Counted from the stretch's first letter, positions 26,498 to 35,850 are shown. The stretch is 64,000 nt of DNA from Leisingera aquaemixtae (GCF_019801145.1 NZ_JAHVJQ010000001.1:868001-932000); one strand, 5' to 3'. Numbers and translations are program-made. Notes: generated by a model not told the origin, from the sequence alone.

Positions 26498-26989
26498 ATG
26501 ACGACCGACCCGTTGGACATCCACACCCTGCCCGGCCACCTTATCCGGCGGCTGCACCAGATTTCCGTGGCCCAGTTCATGGACCAGATGGCGGCAGAGG
26601 GCGTGGACCTCACCCCGGTGCAGTTTTCCGCCATGGCCGCAATCCGCCGCCATCCCGGCATCGACCAGGCGTCGGTTGCGGGCCTCATCGCCTATGACCG
26701 CGCGACACTGGGCAAGGTGGTGGACCGGCTGGTGGACAAGGGGTTTGTGGAGCGCCGCGTCTCCAAGGCCGACCGCCGTGCCCGCGAGGTCAGCCTGACC
26801 CGCGGCGGCGAAGCGCTGCTGGACCGCGTCCTGCCCATCGTGCGGGCCTCCCAGCCCGGCATTCTGACCGGCCTCACGGAAGCTGAGCAGGAAACCTTCG
26901 TGGCGCTGCTGCAAAAGGCGACGCTTGCAGGCAACGACCTCAGCCGCGCACCGCAGCGCGACCTGCCGGCCCGCCACGCTGCCGAATAA
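26498..26989 (+). CDS. MarR-family transcriptional regulator
   Basis: 163 residues with the MarR winged helix: PVQFSAMAAIRRHPGIDQ, SVAGLIAYDRATLGKVVDRL as recognition region, and the wing RVSKADRRAREVSLT. The start at 26498 follows AAGGACCAGAAGGCC. It is divergent from mnmH across 165 bp; that gap holds overlapping short palindromes (GCAAG-C-CTTGC at 26427-26437) which could be its operator, though this is weak. No effector is predictable. It ends 3 nt before the convergent SRAP gene. Confidence 0.88.
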   Translation: MTTDPLDIHTLPGHLIRRLHQISVAQFMDQMAAEGVDLTPVQFSAMAAIRRHPGIDQASVAGLIAYDRATLGKVVDRLVDKGFVERRVSKADRRAREVSLTRGGEALLDRVLPIVRASQPGILTGLTEAEQETFVALLQKATLAGNDLSRAPQRDLPARHAAE

Positions 26990-26992
26990 CGC

Positions 26993-27682
26993 TCAGATCA
27001 GCTGCCCGCGCGGGATATCATCTTCCCCGAACGGCTCGATCAGCTCCGGCCCCTCGGCGCGGTTGGAGTTCACCGCCGGATCGACCCGGTGGTAGTCCAG
27101 CACGCCCTCCGGCCCCGGCTGCATCAGCCTGGCGGCGCCATGGCCCTCCTCCCCCAGCCATTTGCCCCAGTCCTCCGCCTCCAGGATCAGCGGCATCCGG
27201 TGGTGGATGGCAGACAGCCCCTGATTGGCGGCGGTGGTGACGATGGCGCAGGTCTTGACCGGATCGTCGGTTCCCCAGTTTTGCCAGACGGCGGCAAAGG
27301 CAATCGGCGCGCCGTCGCTGCGGTGGATGTACCAGGGCAGCCGGGCGCCGTCCTCCGACTTGGTCCATTCATAAAACCCGGTGGCCGGGATCAGGCAGCG
27401 CCGTTCCCGGGCAGCCTTCGCAAAGGCGGGCTTTTCCGCTATCGTCTCCGCCCGCGCGTTGATCAACAGCGGCCCGGCGCTTTCGCTTTTGTACCAATGC
27501 GGCAGGAACCCCCAGCGCATCGAAACCAGCTGCCGTCCCGTATCGCCCGCCTGCACGACATGCACCGGGTTGGTGGGGCAGACGTTGAAGTTCGGCACCT
27601 TGGGCAGATCATTCGCAGGCTGCGCCGCAAACAGCTGCGCCATTGCATCGGTGGGCAGGGTTATGGCAAATCGTCCGCACAT
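26993..27682 (-). CDS. SOS-response-associated peptidase / abasic-site shield (SRAP, YedK/HMCES family)
   Basis: 229 residues from the ATG at 27682, which places the essential cysteine at position 2 (MCGRF) after Met removal. The other active-site residues sit exactly where E. coli YedK has them: N75 (LLINARAET), E105 (GFYEW) and H160 (AIHHRMP). These proteins crosslink through Cys2 to abasic sites in single-stranded DNA and protect replication forks. A longer upstream reading frame exists but would bury Cys2, so it is rejected. No LexA-type box was recognised. Confidence 0.95.
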   Translation of the reverse strand: MCGRFAITLPTDAMAQLFAAQPANDLPKVPNFNVCPTNPVHVVQAGDTGRQLVSMRWGFLPHWYKSESAGPLLINARAETIAEKPAFAKAARERRCLIPATGFYEWTKSEDGARLPWYIHRSDGAPIAFAAVWQNWGTDDPVKTCAIVTTAANQGLSAIHHRMPLILEAEDWGKWLGEEGHGAARLMQPGPEGVLDYHRVDPAVNSNRAEGPELIEPFGEDDIPRGQLI

Positions 27683-27772
27683 GCTGATTTCTAACCCGGC
27701 CCGGGGCGCAGATGCAAAACCTGCCTTGGCCACCGTATTTCAGCCGCCCTGACAGGATGATAGATAGGCCTC

Positions 27773-29521
27773 ATGACTCTTCAGAACGATCTCCAGTCCG
27801 CCTTGGGTTTTCTCAACCAAGGCAAGTTCAAACAGGCGCTGAAGCAGTCCAAGGGCGGCATGAAGCGGCACAAGAGCCACCCGGATTTCCCCAATATCGC
27901 CGGCATCTCCCTGTCGGGCCTCGGCAAGCACCGCGATGCCGTCCCGTATTTCAAGAAGGCGCTGGCGCTCGCCCCCGGCTTTCACGACGCACGCAAGAAC
28001 CTGGCGCAGACGCTCTTGTTCCTGCAGCAGGGCGAACAGGCGATGAAACTGCTGGAACGGGTGCTGAAGGACCAGCCCGGCGATCAGGCAGCTCTGTATC
28101 TGCAGGCGCAGGCGCATCTGGTGATGAACGACGCCGAGGCCGCGGTCGAGACCGCAACTGCCGCGCTGGCCCGCGATCCGCGCCAGCCGCGGATGCTGCG
28201 GCTGCGCGCCACCGCTTGGAACACGCTGGGCGACGAAAAAGCGACGCTGGCGGACTACCAGGCCGCGCTGAAGGTGAACCCCAACGACGCCGACGCGCTG
28301 CAGAACGCCAGCCTGCTGCTGGCCCGGCTGATGCGGCAGGAGGAGGCCACTGCGGCCGCGCAGAAGGCCGTTGCCGTGGCGCCGCAAAACGCCGAGGCAC
28401 GCCGCCGCTTGGCCAGCCAGCTGATCTCCAACGGTGAAAGCGACGCTGCCCGCGAGCAATGCCTGGCGCTGCTGGAGCTGGACCCCAAGGACACTCAGGT
28501 GCTGGAGATGCTGGCCCGCATCAGCAGCCGCGAGCAGAACGCAGAGCTGCTGCCCATCGCGCAAAAGGCGCTGAAGGCCGCCGCGCCCCGCTCGCTCGAC
28601 CGTGCCAACGTGAGCTTTGCCCTGGCCCGGATCGCGGATCAGGCAGGCGACAAGGAGGCTTTTGCCGCCCATAATGACGAAGCAAACGCCTGTATGGCGG
28701 CACAGACCCCCTATGACTACGAGGCAAGTGAACGCCAGTTCAGCTTCATTATGGCGGCCTTCCCGGCGGAGATCACCCCGGCAGAGACCAGTCCAGAAGG
28801 ACCGCGTCCGATTTATGTGGTGGGGATGCCCCGCTCCGGCACCACGCTGACCGAGACCGTGATCGGCCTGCACCCCGACGTTTTCCCGCTGGGCGAACGC
28901 GGCGTGCCGGCCTTCCTGCTGCATCCCTATCTGGACAAGGATCAGGACTTCACCCCCGAGGCCGCACGCAACTTCGTGGCAGGGGACATCAGCCGCCTGC
29001 CCGAAATGCCAGAGGGCACGGCAGCCTATGTCGACAAGATGCCCGACAATTACCGCCTGCTGGGCCACCTGCTGACCGCCTACCCGGATGCACGCTTTGT
29101 TCATCTTTGCCGCGATCCGCGCGATGTGGCGCTGTCGATCTGGCGCGGCTATTTCTCCGGCAGCTCGCTCACCTATGCCTACGACCTCAAGGCGATGGCG
29201 CACCGCTTCAACCTCTATGGCCGGCTGATGCAGCACTGGCGGCAGGTGATGCCGGGCCGGATCTATGATCTGCGCTATGAGAGCTTCGTTGCCGATATTG
29301 AGGGCGAAAGCCGCAAGCTGGCAGAGTTCTGCGGGCTGGACTGGGTTGAGGACATGGCCCACCCGGAACGCCACGAGGGCCAGGTGCTGACGCTGTCGAA
29401 CACCCAGGTGCGGCAGACAGCGCACACACGCTCAATCGGCAAGTGGGAGAAATACGCCGATGTATTGGCGCCTCTCATCGACGGGCTGGACCCGGAAATT
29501 TGGCCGGAAATCAAAGGTTAG
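27773..29521 (+). CDS. TPR-sulfotransferase fusion protein
   Basis: 582 residues. The first ~300 are tetratricopeptide repeats (for example GKHRDAVPYFKKALALAPGF, GEQAMKLLERVLKDQPGD, NPNDADALQNASLLLA). The rest is a sulfotransferase domain with the PAPS 5'-phosphosulfate loop MPRSGTTLTETVI at 352 and the 3'-phosphate motif LCRDPRDVALSIWRGYF. No signal peptide or membrane segment. In this class a TPR array is thought to hold the acceptor; tyrosylprotein or carbohydrate sulfation are possible but not shown. It converges on the DUF1992 gene with 6 nt between stops. Confidence 0.88.
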   Translation: MTLQNDLQSALGFLNQGKFKQALKQSKGGMKRHKSHPDFPNIAGISLSGLGKHRDAVPYFKKALALAPGFHDARKNLAQTLLFLQQGEQAMKLLERVLKDQPGDQAALYLQAQAHLVMNDAEAAVETATAALARDPRQPRMLRLRATAWNTLGDEKATLADYQAALKVNPNDADALQNASLLLARLMRQEEATAAAQKAVAVAPQNAEARRRLASQLISNGESDAAREQCLALLELDPKDTQVLEMLARISSREQNAELLPIAQKALKAAAPRSLDRANVSFALARIADQAGDKEAFAAHNDEANACMAAQTPYDYEASERQFSFIMAAFPAEITPAETSPEGPRPIYVVGMPRSGTTLTETVIGLHPDVFPLGERGVPAFLLHPYLDKDQDFTPEAARNFVAGDISRLPEMPEGTAAYVDKMPDNYRLLGHLLTAYPDARFVHLCRDPRDVALSIWRGYFSGSSLTYAYDLKAMAHRFNLYGRLMQHWRQVMPGRIYDLRYESFVADIEGESRKLAEFCGLDWVEDMAHPERHEGQVLTLSNTQVRQTAHTRSIGKWEKYADVLAPLIDGLDPEIWPEIKG

Positions 29522-29527
29522 CAGGAT

Positions 29528-29845
29528 TTACTTCGTGTAAGCCTTGCGCGCGATCTCGATCCGCGCGTCCATCATCGACATCTCTTTTAGGATCTCCTGC
29601 CGACGGCTGCGGTCGCCGACCTCGCGCAGCTCCGCCCGCAGGCGCTGCAGTTCGCGCGACAGGCTCACGAACTCCGGCACCCCGCCGCTCTCGCGCACCA
29701 GCCGGTTGACCAGCTCATTCTCCGGGTCCTCACATTTCGGCAGCGGTTTGCCTGCGCCCGCCAGATTGTCAAAGGCGCCGTCCTTTTCGGCGGCTTCGAT
29801 ACGGGCATTGACGAGGTCGATCAGCGGGTGGTCCATGACCTGCAT
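29528..29845 (-). CDS. DUF1992 (DnaJ-C28 conserved domain) protein
   Basis: 105 residues from 29845; an internal ATG at 29836 (MDHPLIDL) is equally possible. The motif AAEKDGAFDNLAGAGKPLP is the DUF1992 hallmark, followed by a basic helical C-terminus (LSRELQRLRAELREVGDRSR). It is shared with the DnaJ homologue DNAJC28 but the J domain is absent. Function is unknown. It lies downstream of the 5'-nucleotidase gene and a perfect palindrome. A longer frame reaching 29968 would run through that palindrome and is not supported by family alignment. Confidence 0.85.
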   Translation of the reverse strand: MQVMDHPLIDLVNARIEAAEKDGAFDNLAGAGKPLPKCEDPENELVNRLVRESGGVPEFVSLSRELQRLRAELREVGDRSRRQEILKEMSMMDARIEIARKAYTK

Positions 29846-29946
29846 TCTGCCATGCGCGCGCGGGCGGCGAAAGCCCCTGGCGGCCGTTAAGGAACAGGCC
29901 GCAAAGCTTAACAATCCCTGAAAATAATGCGGCAGTATTCTTGCCT

Positions 29947-29970
29947 GAATGTTTCGCGCGCGAAACATTC
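29947..29970. promoter_or_regulatory. 24-bp perfect palindrome
   Basis: The half-site GAATGTTTCGCG (29947-29958) is followed immediately by its exact reverse complement (29959-29970), with no spacer. It lies 30 bp after the 5'-nucleotidase stop and about 100 bp upstream of the DUF1992 start (both minus strand). No T-run follows on either strand, which argues against a classical terminator, and zero loop disfavours a stable hairpin, so a dimeric protein binding site is likely. Confidence 0.6.
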
Positions 29971-30000
29971 TAGCAGCAACGCTGACCTATTTCGGCCCGC

Positions 30001-31581
30001 CTATTTCACCTGCGAAATCCGCCCGTCGGTATAGGGCGTATAAGGGCCTTGGGCAGCCAGGTATTCCGCCAGCACATCCGCCAGGTCCGGGCCGAAATCA
30101 TAGGCATTCTTGTCGTCGCCCTCGAACATCGCATAGCCGTCGCCGCCATTGCGGACGTAATCGTTGGTGACGACAACATAGGTCCTGGCCGGATCAACCG
30201 GCACAAACCCTTCACCCTCCGCCACCAGCACCTCCTGCACCCGGCCCGCGTTCGGCGCGGCAGAGCTGTCCCAGCTGAATTTCAGCCCTGAGACCTGCGG
30301 GAACCGGCCCTTGACGTCCTCCACTTGGCTGACGCCGTTCTCCAGCGCCGCCACCAGGGTTTTGCCGTCAATTTCAAAGGTCGAGAGCGTGTTCTGAAAC
30401 GGCAGGATGGTCAGCACCTCGCCCATGGTGACCTCCCCTGCATCCAGGCTGGCACGGATGCCGCCAGAGTTGGCAATGGCGATGGTCACGCCCTGGTCCT
30501 TGACCCGGTCCAGCATTGCATCGGCCACGAGGTTGCCCATCTGGCACTCCTGCACCCGGCACACATCGCGGCTGCCTTCGATGGGCTCCGCCGCCTCTGC
30601 CACCACCTTGTTGCGGATCTCATCCAGCGGCTGGGCCAGCTCCGCGATCCGGTCCAGCGTGGCCGCATCCTCACTGACGGCCGCATCCATGATCAGCGGC
30701 TCGCCAGTGGCGCTGACCACATGGCCCGCGTCGTCAAAACTCACATTCAGCTCTCCAAGGAACTTGCCATAGGCATAGGCCTGCACGATCTGCACCCCGT
30801 TCACCACGGTCGGATACGGCCCGACCGCCTTGTCCGAGCTGTTGGACAGGTAGGTGTTGCTGTGCCCGCCTACAATCACGTCCACCCCAGTGGTCTCCGC
30901 CGCAACCCGCTGGTCCACCCCATAGCCGGAGTGGCTGAGCACCACGATCTTGTTGACGCCCTCGGCGGTCAGCCTGTCGACCTCAGCCTGCACCGCCGCC
31001 ACGGGATCGGAGAAATGCACGTTCTTTCCAGGGCTTGCCAGCTCATGCGTATCCTCCGGCGTCAGGCCAATGAGGCCGATCATCCCGCCGCCGCGCTCAA
31101 TCACCGTGGATTTCTTCAGCACATCCGCCAGCGCCGGCTCCTGTGACACATCCGCATTCGACATCAGGACCGGAAAGCCCACCGCATCCATGAAACCACG
31201 CAGCACTTCCGGTCCGTCGTCGAATTCATGGTTGCCGACGGTCATCCCGTCATAGCCCAGCTTGGTCATGAACTCCGCAGCAGCCTTGCCCTTGTAATAG
31301 GTGTAGAACAGCGATCCCTGGAACTGGTCGCCGCCATCAACCAGGATCGCGTTCTCCGCCCGCGCACGCGCGTCTGCAATCGCCGTCACCAGCCGCGCAG
31401 TGCCGCCGAAACATTTGCCCTCGGCCTGATCTTCGGCGTCACAGGTGCTGTCGTATTTGTTGATCGGCTCGAACCGCGAATGGAAATCGTTGGTGTGCAG
31501 GATGGTCAGCTTGTACTCCGCCGCCGCGCTGCCGACTGTCAGCGCCAGGGCTGCAACCGATGTGAGAATGCGTGCAATCAT
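30001..31581 (-). CDS. Periplasmic 5'-nucleotidase / UshA-type metallophosphatase
   Basis: 526 residues from ATG 31581, the start that gives a signal peptide (MIARILTSVAALALTVGSAAA). The N-terminal calcineurin-like domain has the metal motifs HTNDFHSRFEP, DGGDQFQGS, GNHEFDDGPE and GGHSNTYLS. The C-terminal 5'-nucleotidase domain has NSGGIRASLDAGEV and NDYVRNGGDGYAMF. Such enzymes hydrolyse nucleotides, and some act on UDP-sugars or 2',3'-cyclic nucleotides, to scavenge phosphate and nucleosides. A cysteine pair in the insertion STCDAEDQAEGKCFGG may form a disulfide. It is divergent from the DUF952-pyrD operon. Confidence 0.93.
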   Translation of the reverse strand: MIARILTSVAALALTVGSAAAEYKLTILHTNDFHSRFEPINKYDSTCDAEDQAEGKCFGGTARLVTAIADARARAENAILVDGGDQFQGSLFYTYYKGKAAAEFMTKLGYDGMTVGNHEFDDGPEVLRGFMDAVGFPVLMSNADVSQEPALADVLKKSTVIERGGGMIGLIGLTPEDTHELASPGKNVHFSDPVAAVQAEVDRLTAEGVNKIVVLSHSGYGVDQRVAAETTGVDVIVGGHSNTYLSNSSDKAVGPYPTVVNGVQIVQAYAYGKFLGELNVSFDDAGHVVSATGEPLIMDAAVSEDAATLDRIAELAQPLDEIRNKVVAEAAEPIEGSRDVCRVQECQMGNLVADAMLDRVKDQGVTIAIANSGGIRASLDAGEVTMGEVLTILPFQNTLSTFEIDGKTLVAALENGVSQVEDVKGRFPQVSGLKFSWDSSAAPNAGRVQEVLVAEGEGFVPVDPARTYVVVTNDYVRNGGDGYAMFEGDDKNAYDFGPDLADVLAEYLAAQGPYTPYTDGRISQVK

Positions 31582-31743
31582 GAAGAGCGCTCCCGTGTTC
31601 TGTTTTAAGGGGAGCCTGCGCCCAAAGGCCGCGCCGGTCAAAGGGGAAAAGGGTCCATACTGCCTCCCCTGACGTCAGCATTGCACGGCCGCATACGGCC
31701 GATCCCCCTTGATTCCTTTGCAAACGCAGGGCATCAGGCCGAT

Positions 31744-32082
31744 ATGCTGATTTACAAGATTTTCCGGGCGGACGAATGGGCCGCGCTGCAGGCCGCGGGC
31801 GAGACCCGGGGCGCGCCGATTGATGTTGCGGACGGCTATGTCCATTTCTCCACCGCATCCCAGGCGGCTGAGACCGCGGCCAAGCATTTTGCAGACGCCG
31901 AAGGGCTGACGCTGCTGGCCTGCGATGCAGACGCGATGGGTGCGGACCTGAAGTGGGAAGTGTCCCGCGGCGGTGCCGAGTTCCCGCATCTTTACCGCAT
32001 GATCCGCATGGCGGATGTGGTCTGGGCCAAGCCGCTGCCGCTGGTGGAGGGCACCCATCAGTTCCCGGAGGAAATGGCATGA
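31744..32082 (+). CDS. DUF952 family protein
   Basis: 112 residues from ATG 31744. [36 protein letters not shown] and [20 protein letters not shown] are the DUF952 blocks. Members have a small alpha/beta fold related to ADP-ribosyltransferase-like folds, without known activity. The stop overlaps the pyrD start as ATGA (32079-32082), a coupling that is recurrent in alphaproteobacteria. Confidence 0.88.
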   Translation: MLIYKIFRADEWAALQAAGETRGAPIDVADGYVHFSTASQAAETAAKHFADAEGLTLLACDADAMGADLKWEVSRGGAEFPHLYRMIRMADVVWAKPLPLVEGTHQFPEEMA

Positions 32083-33137
32083 AGCTGACAGAGAAACTGG
32101 CCCTGGCCGCGATGCACCGGATCGACCCGGAGGCGGCGCATGGTCTTTCGGTCAAGGCGCTGACCATGGGGCTGGCCCCGGCCCCCGGCCCCGTGACCTC
32201 AGCCCGGCTCAAAACCACGCTGGCCGGGATAGACCTGCCGAACCCGGTTGGCCTAGCCGCCGGCTATGACAAGAATGCCGAAGCGCTGGCGCCGCTGGCG
32301 AAATCCGGTTTTGGCTTTATCGAGGTCGGCGCCGCCACCCCGCGCCCGCAGCCCGGAAACCCCAAGCCGCGCCTGTTCCGCCTGACCGAGGACCAAGCGG
32401 CGATCAACCGCTTCGGCTTCAACAACGAGGGCATGGAGGCGATCGGCGCCCGGCTGGCGCAGCGCCCGCGCGATGCGGTAATCGGCTTGAACCTCGGCGC
32501 CAACAAGGACAGCGAGGACCGCGCCGCGGATTTCGCCAAGGTGCTGGCCCACTGCGGCGCGCATCTGGATTTTGCCACCGTCAACGTGTCCTCCCCCAAC
32601 ACCGAGAAGCTGCGCGACCTGCAGGGCAAGGCAGCACTTTCGGCGCTGCTGGCAGGCGTGATCGAGACCCGCGAGGGCCTTTCCCGCCGGGTGCCGGTGT
32701 TCCTGAAAATTGCCCCGGATCTGGACCGCGCAGGGATCGAGGACATTGCCGCCGTCGCGCTGGAGACCGGCATCGACGCGGTGATTGCCACCAATACCAC
32801 GCTGTCGCGCGACGGCTTGCGCAGTGCCCACAAAGGCGAATCCGGGGGCCTCTCCGGCGCGCCGCTGTTTGACAAATCCACCCGGGTTCTGGCGCAGCTG
32901 TCGGAGCTTCTGGACGGCAAGGTGCCGCTGGTCGGCGTCGGCGGCATCAGCACGGCAGAGCAGGCTTATGCCAAGATCTGCGCCGGGGCCTCAGCCGTGC
33001 AGTTCTACACCGCAATGGTCTATGGCGGGCTGTCGCTGGCCGGTGATATTGCCCGCGGGCTGGACGTGCTGCTGGCACGGGACGGGTTTGAGAACGTCGC
33101 GCAAGCGGTTGGAACCAAACGGAAGGATTGGCTGTGA
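32079..33137 (+). CDS. pyrD: Dihydroorotate dehydrogenase (quinone), class 2
   Basis: 352 residues. The class-2 features are present: N-terminal membrane-associating helices ([20 protein letters not shown]), [20 protein letters not shown], the catalytic-serine region [22 protein letters not shown] and the FMN phosphate site LVGVGGIST. It oxidises dihydroorotate to orotate at the inner membrane with ubiquinone, the fourth step of pyrimidine synthesis. Start is fixed by overlap with DUF952; its TGA overlaps the GTG start of the ArsC-like gene. Confidence 0.96.
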   Translation: MKLTEKLALAAMHRIDPEAAHGLSVKALTMGLAPAPGPVTSARLKTTLAGIDLPNPVGLAAGYDKNAEALAPLAKSGFGFIEVGAATPRPQPGNPKPRLFRLTEDQAAINRFGFNNEGMEAIGARLAQRPRDAVIGLNLGANKDSEDRAADFAKVLAHCGAHLDFATVNVSSPNTEKLRDLQGKAALSALLAGVIETREGLSRRVPVFLKIAPDLDRAGIEDIAAVALETGIDAVIATNTTLSRDGLRSAHKGESGGLSGAPLFDKSTRVLAQLSELLDGKVPLVGVGGISTAEQAYAKICAGASAVQFYTAMVYGGLSLAGDIARGLDVLLARDGFENVAQAVGTKRKDWL

Positions 33138-33475
33138 TCACCTATTGGCATTACCCGAAGTGCTCGAAATCCCGCGCGGGCCTTGCGCTGATCGAGGCGC
33201 GTGGCGCAGAGGTGCAGACGCGTGCCTATCTGGAAGATGCGCCCTCGGTTGAGGAACTGAAGGCGGTGCAAACCGCTCTTGGCGTCTCCGCGGCGGAAAT
33301 GATGCGGACCGGCGAGAAGGTCTTTAAGGAGCTGGGCCTGTCCAAGGACAGCGCAGAGGAAGAGCTGCTGGCGGCGATGGCCGCGCATCCGATCCTGATC
33401 GAACGCCCGATTGCCATCAAGGACGGCAAGGCAGTGATCGGCCGCCCGACCGAAGCTATTGAGACACTGCTGTAG
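33134..33475 (+). CDS. ArsC/YfgD-like arsenate reductase-family thioredoxin-fold protein
   Basis: 113 residues. GTG at 33134 (overlapping the pyrD stop as GTGA) gives [14 protein letters not shown], with the ArsC-type active site C-S-K-S. The later [18 protein letters not shown] supplies the arginine and proline conserved in the family. YfgD-type proteins are glutaredoxin-coupled and often not involved in arsenic; no arsB, acr3 or arsH is nearby. A weak hairpin (33485-33502) follows, between this gene and the convergent MATE gene. Confidence 0.85.
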   Translation: MITYWHYPKCSKSRAGLALIEARGAEVQTRAYLEDAPSVEELKAVQTALGVSAAEMMRTGEKVFKELGLSKDSAEEELLAAMAAHPILIERPIAIKDGKAVIGRPTEAIETLL

Positions 33476-33484
33476 TCGGCTGGG

Positions 33485-33505
33485 GCGGGCCTGTTGGCCC
33501 GCTCT
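33485..33505. terminator. Short terminator between convergent arsC-like and MATE genes
   Basis: Arms GCGGGCC (33485-33491) and GGCCCGC (33496-33502), loop TGTT, then TCTTC. It fits the space between two convergent stops. Confidence 0.5.
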
Positions 33506-33511
33506 TCACAC

Positions 33512-34831
33512 TTATGCACCAACCTGCGCCTCCAGCCGCGGGTAGCGCAGGCCCAGCGTCACACCGCGGGCCAGGTTCAGAACCATCAGCGATGCCCAGA
33601 GGCCGTGATTGCCAAAAGTTGGCACCAGGATCAGCAGCGCCGCCGCATAGATTGCCACCGATTGCAGCATTGCCCGCCGCATGGCGCCGGTCCAGGTGGC
33701 GCCGATGTAGATGCCATCGAACATCCAGCTTGCGACGCTTAGCACCGGCATTGCCACGGCCCAGATCAGGAACACCCGTCCCGCCTCGCGGACTTCCGGC
33801 GAAGTGGACATGAGATCGATCAGCCAAGGGCCGCCAGCCGCAAAGGTGACGCCCAGAAGCACTGCGCCGCCCACGCCCCATTGCGACGTGACCACCGACG
33901 CCCGGCGCACGCGGTCCCGCGCCTTGGCGCCAACCGCTCCACCCACCAATGCCTCGGCCGAGAAGGCAAAGCCATCGAGCGCAAAGGCCGTGATCTCGAC
34001 AAATTGCAGCAGGATCTGGTTGGCGGCGAGATTCACGTCGCCAATGCCGGAGCCGATGAACAGGAAAGTGGTGAAGGAACCGGTGAGCAGCACCGAGCGC
34101 ACCATGATGTCGCCGTTCACCTGCATCATCCGTCTGAGCCGCGCCGGATCGAACACCCGCGCCCAGTCGCGCCACTGATCGCCGGCAAAAGCACTGCGGC
34201 ACAGGTACAGCCCCAGCGCCAGCCCGCTCCATTCAGCGATCAGCGTGGCGATAGCAACGCCCTCCACACCCCAGCCGAGCCCCAGCACGAACCAAAGATC
34301 CAGCACGATGTTCAGCCCGTTCATCCAGACCTGCAGCAGGAACACGCCGCGGGTGCGCTCCACCGCGATCAGCCAGCCGGTGACCGCATAAAGCGCAATG
34401 GTGGCAGGCGCCCCCCAGATGCGGATCTGCAGGTAGTCGCGGGCCAGGCTTTCAACCTCGGCACTGGCGGGCGCCAGCGCAAAGGCGCCCCAGAACACCG
34501 CTGCCTGGGCAATGATGAAGACGGCTCCGGCGGCAAAGGCCAAGAGCAGCCCGCGCATCAGAAGGGCACCGGTTTCGGCCCAGTCCCCTGCCCCGCGCGC
34601 CTGCGCAGCCAAACCGGTAGTGCCCATCCGCAGGAAACCGAAGATCCAGTAGATCGTCGCCAGAATCACCGCACCGATGCCCACGGCACCGATCGGTGCA
34701 GCCTCGCCCATCTGGCCGACGACGCCGGTATCCACGGCGCCCAGTATGGGTACCGTGGCGTTCGACAGAACAATCGGCAAAGCGATCGTCAGCACCCGTT
34801 TGTGGGTGATGTCCGCATCAGCGCTGATCAT
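33512..34831 (-). CDS. MATE-family multidrug/DinF-type efflux transporter
   Basis: 439 residues with about 12 hydrophobic helices in two repeated halves. The first half shows LPIVLSNATVPILGAVDTGVVGQ, and FRMGTTGLAAQARGAGD-like blocks (FLRMGTTGLAAQARG) typical of DinF-branch MATE proteins; the second half repeats NLAANQILLQFVEITAFALDG. MATE transporters export cationic or other drugs with Na+ or H+. Substrate is unknown. It begins 6 nt after the thioesterase stop on the same strand, so it may be cotranscribed with the two thioesterases upstream. Confidence 0.92.
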   Translation of the reverse strand: MISADADITHKRVLTIALPIVLSNATVPILGAVDTGVVGQMGEAAPIGAVGIGAVILATIYWIFGFLRMGTTGLAAQARGAGDWAETGALLMRGLLLAFAAGAVFIIAQAAVFWGAFALAPASAEVESLARDYLQIRIWGAPATIALYAVTGWLIAVERTRGVFLLQVWMNGLNIVLDLWFVLGLGWGVEGVAIATLIAEWSGLALGLYLCRSAFAGDQWRDWARVFDPARLRRMMQVNGDIMVRSVLLTGSFTTFLFIGSGIGDVNLAANQILLQFVEITAFALDGFAFSAEALVGGAVGAKARDRVRRASVVTSQWGVGGAVLLGVTFAAGGPWLIDLMSTSPEVREAGRVFLIWAVAMPVLSVASWMFDGIYIGATWTGAMRRAMLQSVAIYAAALLILVPTFGNHGLWASLMVLNLARGVTLGLRYPRLEAQVGA

Positions 34832-34837
34832 GGCCGT

Positions 34838-35356
34838 TCAGCCTTCGCCGTTCTTGTCCTGCGGCATCAGGAAATGGCCGGTGGCCTGGGCAAACAGCTT
34901 GTCCTTGTGATCCTGCCAGGCCTCCACATGCACCGAGGCATAGCGGCGGCCGGAGCGGTTCACCCGCGCCCGCGCATAGGCATCGCGCGGCAGGCCGGAG
35001 CGCAGGTAGTCGACGGTGAAGTCGATGGTCTTGGGCTGGCGCGGCAGGTTGCCCTTGGCCATTTCCGCCGGGTCCAGATCGCCGGATTCGATACGCTGCC
35101 ACAGGTGCGACCAGTTCAGCGTGATCATCGCGGTGATTTCCAGGAAGGCCGCGGTGACCCCGCCGTGAATCGCGGGCAGGAACGGGTTGCCGATCAGCTT
35201 GTCATCGAAATTCAGCTGCGCCGTCAGCTCATCGCCGCGGCGCTCAAAAGTGACGTTCAGGAAGCGGATGTAAGGCACCGAATCCACCAGCGCCGACAGG
35301 GCTGCATCGCGGCGCTGCTTGACCACCTGGATCGGTTCGGGACGGGGGCGGCTCAA
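34838..35356 (-). CDS. PaaI-type hotdog thioesterase, second of tandem pair
   Basis: 172 residues. The hotdog signature [19 protein letters not shown] and the strand [20 protein letters not shown] mark an acyl-CoA thioesterase of the PaaI/4HBT class. The best start is TTG at 35356, overlapping the upstream thioesterase stop as TTGA; no ATG exists near the expected N-terminus. Substrate is unknown. It lies between another PaaI protein and a MATE exporter. Confidence 0.85.
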   Translation of the reverse strand: MSRPRPEPIQVVKQRRDAALSALVDSVPYIRFLNVTFERRGDELTAQLNFDDKLIGNPFLPAIHGGVTAAFLEITAMITLNWSHLWQRIESGDLDPAEMAKGNLPRQPKTIDFTVDYLRSGLPRDAYARARVNRSGRRYASVHVEAWQDHKDKLFAQATGHFLMPQDKNGEG

Positions 35357-35775
35357 AACTTCTTCTCCACGGTAAAGGCGCCGGAGGCGGTGGCGACGGG
35401 GCGGTCCTCATCCTCGTCCATCGCCACGGCGCGGACAAAGGCAACGGTGCGGGTGATGTGGTGGCAGGTGGCACGGGTGGTGATCGCCTGCCCCGGAGTG
35501 GCGGGGCGCATGTAATCGATGCGCAGGTCGATGGTGGCGGTGCCGCCGGGGGCGGACGGGTGGCTCATCACCGCTGCGCCGCAGCAGGTGTCCATCAGGG
35601 CTGAGACCGCACCGCCGTGAATGACGCCGGTGGCCGGATCGCCGATCAGCTTGTCATCATAGGCCATGCGGATCTCGGCGGTGCCGTCGCCGATCTCAGT
35701 CAGCTTCATCCCCAGCTGCTTGGCATGGGGAATTGCTTCGATGAACTGGCGCGCGAGCTCGGTCTTGTCGGCCAT
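35353..35775 (-). CDS. PaaI-type hotdog thioesterase, first of tandem pair
   Basis: 140 residues from ATG 35775, with GGGACCGCC upstream. It has [25 protein letters not shown] with the HGG/Asp-region typical of PaaI thioesterases and [17 protein letters not shown]. The neighbouring copy resembles it only partly, so the pair may form a heteromer or differ in substrate. It is divergent from the first MerR gene, which introduces a beta-oxidation region, suggesting acyl-CoA hydrolysis in the same metabolic setting. Confidence 0.88.
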   Translation of the reverse strand: MADKTELARQFIEAIPHAKQLGMKLTEIGDGTAEIRMAYDDKLIGDPATGVIHGGAVSALMDTCCGAAVMSHPSAPGGTATIDLRIDYMRPATPGQAITTRATCHHITRTVAFVRAVAMDEDEDRPVATASGAFTVEKKF

Positions 35776-35850
35776 GGGGCGGTCCCTTTGAAATGTCTCC
35801 CTCATCTTTGGCCCTGCCCCGGCAAAAGCGCAAGTGTGCCGCCGCGGAGG

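Noticed and set aside
27740-29425. Long minus-strand frame opposite the TPR-sulfotransferase
   Set aside because: Composition is that of an antisense shadow; the plus-strand protein has clear TPR and PAPS motifs.
33134-33475. Arsenic resistance gene
   Set aside because: ArsC-like fold only; no transporter or arsR beside it, and it is coupled to pyrD.
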